NCBI GenBank assembly: GCA_043782485.1 | Contig: JAYWAL010000106.1 | Coordinates: 1-64,000 of the forward strand | DNA length: 64,000 nucleotides | Source of the DNA: JANXUC01 sp043782485 | GTDB taxonomy: Bacteria > Acidobacteriota > Terriglobia > Terriglobales > Acidobacteriaceae | Direction of reading: 5' to 3' | In this document: positions 59,843 through 64,000 of the stretch, one piece after another | How positions within the stretch are numbered: the first letter of the stretch is position 1 | Layout: every line of letters begins with the position of its first letter | Position numbers and translations under genes: made by a program | Notes under the pieces: model-generated | What the model was told of the DNA's origin: nothing | Databases searched by the model: none | The model's input: the letters and a program-made list of their open reading frames with translations, nothing else

Positions 59843-62031
59843 TCACGATTTTGGGCCGTGGCCACCCTTCACGACAACGGTCGGGTCGTGGCCATACATA
59901 TAAACCATCGGAGATGGCGTCCCCGGCGACGGACAAAACGCCGCGCCGACGTTGAAACTGTAGTGGGCACCAACGTTGGGGTCCACATTGGCATCGACAG
60001 CTGGATCCTTCTTGCTGCGGTGCTCGAGAGGTGCCAGCTCTTTGAGAGCGTTATGGTCGGGTGCCCTTGCCAGATCTTCACGCACTAGCTGAATCGCCTG
60101 TTGGTAAGCCTGTTTTGCCTTTCGGTGTGGCCTGGGGCCCAACGGTAAGCATCAGCAAGATTGCCCCAGCGATCATAGAGATTCGCGTGTAAAGCAACTG
60201 ATTTCTCGAAGGGCGTGACGGCATCCTGGTAACGTCCCTGGTAGAATCGAACTGTTCCAAGATTGTTATAGATGTCCGAGTTCGGTTTAATCTCCAGCGC
60301 ACGCTGGAGCGCCATCGCAGCATCGTCGTCACGGCCCAGCATATGGTAGACAGCACCTAAGCTGCCCAAGGCTTCCGGGTTGTCCGGCTCCGATTTTAGT
60401 GCCTGTTCCCAGTTGGCGGCAGCATCGTTATACTTAGCTGCGTTGAAACTGTTCTGAGCCAACTGCATGTATATTCGCCAGTCACCAGGGTCTATCTGCA
60501 ATGCTCGATTAAGTGCGTCGTGCTCCAGTTCGCCTTTGCCAACGCTGTCATAAAGCACGCCGAGCCAAAAATATGGCACACCACTTTTTGGTTCTAGCCT
60601 AGCGGCCAGGTTGAACTGCTTCAATGCGCTCTCGTTATTCTTGACTTGCATGGCGGCCAGACCAGCCGCAACGTGGCTGGCGCCGAGTTCTGAATCCAAC
60701 TCCAACGCTCGATTCGCATTTCGCGAAGTCAATTTGATCCACTGAGGGTCGGCGTTCATCTGATTCTTCTGATCGTAAGCCTCGGCCAGAGCCGCAAAAC
60801 TTGCGGCTGACTGTGGGTTCAGCTCAATAGCACGTTCGAGATCTTTGATGGCTTGTTCCGTAGATCCGGGACGATCATAGTGATCCAGCTCTTGCCTGGC
60901 GCGTTTGTATAAAGAAAATGCGTCTTGTTCCGAAGGTAATATCGGCGCGTCTCCGCCACTGGTCCTTGTCACAAAAGCGTGCCTTCGGAGCACATATGCA
61001 CTCCCGGCGAATGTAGCAACCAAGAAAACTAAACCCACCCCCCACCAAATTTGCGGACCCCGACTGTTCCCGCGCTCACCCGAAACCAGCGGCTGCGAAA
61101 CCGTCGCAGCCGACGCCGAAAACGGACCTGCCGCCCAATCTCGCGCTCCATCTCCGCAACGCCAAGTCACAGCACTCGTTCCCCCCGCTCTCGAACCCAC
61201 CCGCAGCATCGACGCCACTTCCGCCATGGTCGGGCGCTGTTCGGGAGGCTTCTCCAACATGCGCGTGAGCAACGCCGCCAGCCCTGGCGGAGCGTCGGGC
61301 CGCAACTCCCGCAAATCGCGCGGAGGGCTGAAATGGATGTTGTGCAGAATCGCCATCGCATTCGGCGCGGCGAACGGCAGCTGTCCAGCCAGCATTTCGA
61401 AGAACATGATCCCAAACGAGAACACATCCGACCGCGCATCCACCCGGTCGCCGCGCGCCTGCTCGGGCGACATGTAAGCAATGGTCTCGGTGACCGCGCC
61501 GGGCAGGCTGAGCGTGAGGTCTACTTGGTGTTCGCCCGAACTTTGCGTGTTGACCGATGACGAATCGAACTTAGCCAAACCGAAATCGAGAACTTTCACC
61601 AAGCCATCGCCGGTGACCATGACGTTCCCCGGCTTCAGATCGCGATGGACAATCCCGGCGGCGTGCGCTTTGGTGAGCGCCTCGGCAATCTGGCTGGCGT
61701 AGCCAACGGCTTCGTCAATTGGAATTGGCCCACGCTTGATCCTCGACGACAGCGTTGCGCCGCGCACGTGCTCCATGACGATGAAATCGGTATCGCCTTC
61801 GGAGTTGATCTCGTAAATGGTGATGATGTTGGGATGATTCAACGAAGAAGCGGCCATGGCCTCGCGCTGGAAGCGGCGGCGAGAGGTTTCATCGCCTGTG
61901 CGGTCTGGCGTCAGGACTTTGATGGCCACGTCACGGCCCAGGCGGCTGTCGCGGGCGCGATAAACCTCGCCCATGCCTCCAGCTCCCAGCGACTCCACTA
62001 CTTCGTAATGAGAGAGCTTGCGACCGATCAT
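59843..62031 (-). pseudogene. Serine/threonine protein kinase with TPR tail, frameshifted near its 3' end
   Basis: The main frame (60085-62031) encodes 648 residues: a eukaryote-like kinase (about 5-270) with GAGGMGEVYRARDSRLG, IVHRDLKPGNVMV, VLDFGLAKF and AYMSPEQARG, then one membrane segment (VGLVFLVATFAGSAYVL), and TPR repeats from about 365 on. It stops after RWAPGHTERQNRLTNRRFS. The next frame continues with KAKQAYQQAIQLVREDLARA, the expected next TPR helix, to 59843. One base appears missing in the A-run near 60118. The kinase domain has all catalytic residues, so a shortened but active protein is possible. A true mutation and an assembly slip both fit. Confidence 0.8.
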
Positions 62032-62063
62032 GGTGTTATGGCGCGTGTCTAAATTTACGTTCC

Positions 62064-62210
62064 GTCATTCTGAGCGCAGGGAAGAATCCCTACACTCTTC
62101 ATTCAACAACAATCTCTCAAGCATGCTTGTGACTCAGCGTCCCTTCAAAAAAGTCTGCGAGCGCCTAATAACCGCGGCACCCTGGGGATCCTTCGCTGCG
62201 CTCAGGATGC
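62064..62210. repeat. Inverted pair of the dispersed repeat (MITE-like, about 147 bp)
   Basis: GTCATTCTGAGCGCAGGGAA at 62064 onward faces CTGGGGATCCTTCGCTGCGC and GCTCAGGATGC ending 62210; the two arms are mostly complementary with scattered mismatches. A core of about 90 bp lies between them. A folded stem of this kind is typical of a non-autonomous mobile element or REP doublet. No target-site duplication was seen by eye. Confidence 0.6.
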
Positions 62211-62331
62211 AAATTTTAACTAAGTTACTGGTAAGGGCCAGAAATCCCCGGCGCGATTCTAGTACCGAAAGCTTACCAGCCACCGCCACCGAAGGGGAGT
62301 GGCGGCAACGAAACGTGCCAGAAAAGCCAAG

Positions 62332-62357
62332 AAAAAGGCCGCTCTCGCGAGCGGCCT
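62332..62357 (-). terminator. Intrinsic terminator after the radical SAM gene
   Basis: On the minus strand AGGCCGCTC and GAGCGGCCT make a perfect 9-bp stem around a four-base loop, followed directly by TTTTTC. It lies 25 bp after the stop at 62383. Confidence 0.85.
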
Positions 62358-62382
62358 AGGTCTTTGCATGTGGAAAGCGACA

Positions 62383-64000
62383 CTAGTCGCCAGCCACCGG
62401 CTCTTCCACTTCGACCTTGGGTGCGGGAGCAATACCTGCGTTCCCAGCCGGAGCAATCGCCGAGAGCGGAATAAAGCCGCCTTCGGACGCTTGCGGCTTT
62501 TCCTTGAGGACAACCTCGCGGTACAGAGCCGCCATTTTGGCATCCTGCAACGTGGTTTCCTTTTGCTTTTCGTCGCGGGCGCGCGTCTTTTCCTCGCGGG
62601 CGGTTTTGGCGATGCCCTTCGAGTCAAGATCGTGCTGGATTTCCGTGGTCACGATTTCATCGCGCAGCATGAGCGTGTGCTCAGCCGATTCCATCTTGAC
62701 CTTCTTGCCGCCCGCGAAGATTTCATGCCGACCGTGCTCCTCATACCACTTGGTGAGCGTGGCCGTCATGTGCATCTTCTCGATAATGTTGCGCCATCCC
62801 ACGCCGGTGTTGTAAGCGCAGAATGAGATTTCGCCTTCCTGCGTGGCGTAAGGGATGATGCACTGCTCGGTGCGGCGGAAATCGTAGTTGTACAGATCCT
62901 GGAACCACATACCCGCGATGAACAGGAAATTCCAGCGATCCGTGCGGCGCTTTTCAATATCTTCAATCGTGCGGTCCGGCCCGACCTTGCCGTAATTGTG
63001 ACCAGTAGCGTTGAAGTTCTTATCGAACTTCTTCAGCAGATCAATCATCTTGAAGTGCGTCGGCGACTGGAAGGAGTCATAGTTCTTCATCAGCGCCAGC
63101 GCCATGCCCACCACGGTCAGGAACTTGCCGCGTGCGGCATCGTTGACCTTGGCTACGTCCTTCGCGAGCTGATCGCCCTTGAGGAACGCAGTTACCGGAA
63201 CGGCTTCCTTAGTTTCCTTGTCGATCATGATGGCCATACCCGTACCGCAGTTCGGGTGGCAGCCACAGCTCAACTGGCCCCAGTCGGAATCTGGTCCCTT
63301 AACAAGATCGCCCCAATCGGAGAACGTGCTCATGAAGGAAATCGGGAACCAGTCGCGGGAAGGTTCGCCCAAGCCGGTTTGCGATTTCACGTCATGCGCC
63401 AGATGCGACAGCGTATAACGCTGCGCTTCGCGGCGGTCGTCGGTTACAGCCTCATCCCTGCCAGTAAACGACACCGGCTGGAACGACAGGAAGCTGATGC
63501 GCTTGGGGTTATCCAAAGCGAATTTGATGATGCGTCCGACTTGCTCGTTATTGATGCCGTTAACGATCGTCACAACCGGCACGATTTCGACGCCAGCGCG
63601 GTGCAGGTTGTCGATGGCCTTCAACTTCACATCAAACAAGTTGCCGACCGCGCGGTGCGCGTTGGCAGCGTTGCCGATGCCATCAAACTGCAAATAAGCG
63701 TAGCGGAGGCCAGCCTCAGCGGCCTGCTGAGCGAATTCGAAGCTCTTGGCAAATTCGATTCCGTTCGTTGCGGCCTGAACCGAGTTGTAGCCAACCTTGC
63801 GGGCGTAACGAACTGCGTCAAGGAAGTACGGCGAAAGTGTAGGCTCGCCGCCGGAGAACTGCACTGACATCTGGCGACGCGGTTTGATGGTGATGGCGTT
63901 GTCCAGCATCGTCTGGATTTCTTCCCACGTCAGCTCATGCACAAAGCCGACCTGGTTGGCGTCCATGAAGCAGGGATCGCACATCATATTGCATCGGTTG
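62383..64000 (-). CDS. Radical SAM enzyme, Tes/MJ0619-like (5' end cut by window)
   Basis: The visible 538 codons begin in the iron-sulfur motif, NRCNMMCDPCF, i.e. CX3CX2C, so the N-terminal part lies outside. GGE motif: SVQFSGGEPTLSP. Then VQAATNGIEFA, RYAYLQFDGIG, VPVVTIVNGINNEQVG and SFLSFQPVSFTGRDE, a run I recall from archaeal tetraether synthase (Tes, MJ0619) and its bacterial relatives. Further cysteines are in SCGCHPNCG and in QCIIPYATQEGEISFCAYNTG, also a family feature. Tes-like enzymes join lipid tails through C-C bonds. The C-terminal 80 residues are charged and proline/alanine-rich. Another radical SAM function cannot be ruled out from memory alone. Confidence 0.85.
   Translation of the reverse strand, partial: NRCNMMCDPCFMDANQVGFVHELTWEEIQTMLDNAITIKPRRQMSVQFSGGEPTLSPYFLDAVRYARKVGYNSVQAATNGIEFAKSFEFAQQAAEAGLRYAYLQFDGIGNAANAHRAVGNLFDVKLKAIDNLHRAGVEIVPVVTIVNGINNEQVGRIIKFALDNPKRISFLSFQPVSFTGRDEAVTDDRREAQRYTLSHLAHDVKSQTGLGEPSRDWFPISFMSTFSDWGDLVKGPDSDWGQLSCGCHPNCGTGMAIMIDKETKEAVPVTAFLKGDQLAKDVAKVNDAARGKFLTVVGMALALMKNYDSFQSPTHFKMIDLLKKFDKNFNATGHNYGKVGPDRTIEDIEKRRTDRWNFLFIAGMWFQDLYNYDFRRTEQCIIPYATQEGEISFCAYNTGVGWRNIIEKMHMTATLTKWYEEHGRHEIFAGGKKVKMESAEHTLMLRDEIVTTEIQHDLDSKGIAKTAREEKTRARDEKQKETTLQDAKMAALYREVVLKEKPQASEGGFIPLSAIAPAGNAGIAPAPKVEVEEPVAGD

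Larger units (their letters stand above)
62032..62382. other. Intergenic region with a facing repeat pair and a terminator
   Basis: A 350-bp gap between the kinase start and the radical SAM stop. It holds two copies of the 'CATTCTGAGCGCAG...GAAGAATCCC' repeat in opposite orientation (62064-62091 and 62183-62210) and the terminator at 62332. Short frames that cross it have no family features. Confidence 0.6.

Noticed and set aside
1..64000. tRNA, rRNA, phage, transposase, toxin-antitoxin and CRISPR loci
   Set aside because: Looked for by eye on both strands; no convincing tRNA T-arm/acceptor pattern and no such proteins were found. A covariance-model scan would be decisive.

Overview
The window is GC-rich chromosomal DNA from a free-living heterotroph, most likely an acidobacterium (Terriglobia / Koribacter-like). 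That placement is inference. It rests on bacillithiol genes bshA and bshC, a Tes/MJ0619-like radical SAM enzyme, DUF6152/DUF6644 proteins beside cytochrome c, serine/threonine kinases with TPR tails, and intergenic repeats of the 'GTCATTCTGAGCG...GAAGAATCCC' and 'GGCACGGCTGAAGCCGTGCC' kinds. There are no phage genes, transposases, CRISPR arrays, rRNAs or recognisable tRNAs.

Layout. 1-4.8 kb (minus): a 3'-cut isocitrate dehydrogenase, nrdR, a flippase-like membrane protein, a lytic transglycosylase and a Cof-type HAD phosphatase. 4.8-6.3 kb: a repeat-filled gap, a frameshifted TPR gene and a small unknown gene. 6.3-11 kb: an exported di-haem protein and an outer-membrane protein (minus), then a plus-strand DUF6152/DUF6644/cytochrome c set. 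11.1-15.9 kb (plus): a four-gene unit of phospholipase-C-like lipoprotein, FkbH-type HAD protein, acyl carrier protein and MBOAT acyltransferase, which looks like an acyl- or glyceryl-transfer system for a surface polymer. 15.9-22.3 kb (minus): a compact his operon, hisIGDCBHFA, preceded by a complete transcription attenuator (promoter, His-rich leader peptide, 1:2, 2:3 and 3:4 pairings, U-tailed terminator).

22.3-39.5 kb is mostly housekeeping: a methyltransferase, bshC, an SPFH protein, a TolB-like propeller, a Tat-exported TIM-barrel protein, a lone nuoB, an epimerase, accA, xdhC, a zinc-type dehydrogenase, pgl, bshA, a LytS-type kinase divergent from a PP2C phosphatase, and ruvC. 39.5-42.6 kb holds an ABC ATPase coupled to a permease that is fused to an amidohydrolase. 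42.8-46.7 kb holds a fatty-acid desaturase, a two-component system and a phosphofructokinase with the residues of the pyrophosphate-dependent type.

46.8-58.9 kb (minus) is an 11-gene, mostly translationally coupled operon: HAD-like/fatty-acyl-reductase fusion, NAD-binding reductase, polysaccharide pyruvyl transferase family protein, two AMP-forming acyl ligases, enoyl-CoA hydratase, acyl carrier protein, diacylglycerol-kinase-like lipid kinase, membrane thioredoxin, VKOR and esterase. The set can activate, carry and reduce acyl chains and phosphorylate lipid, so an unusual membrane or envelope lipid is the best guess. Downstream lie a polyphosphate-glucokinase-like ROK protein, a frameshifted Ser/Thr kinase-TPR gene and, cut by the window edge, the Tes/MJ0619-like radical SAM protein. 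In archaea that family joins lipid tails, and in acidobacteria it is a candidate for iso-diabolic acid or branched tetraether synthesis. The best leads are the his attenuator, the lipid operon with the nearby radical SAM gene, the FkbH-ACP-MBOAT unit, and the permease-amidohydrolase fusion.
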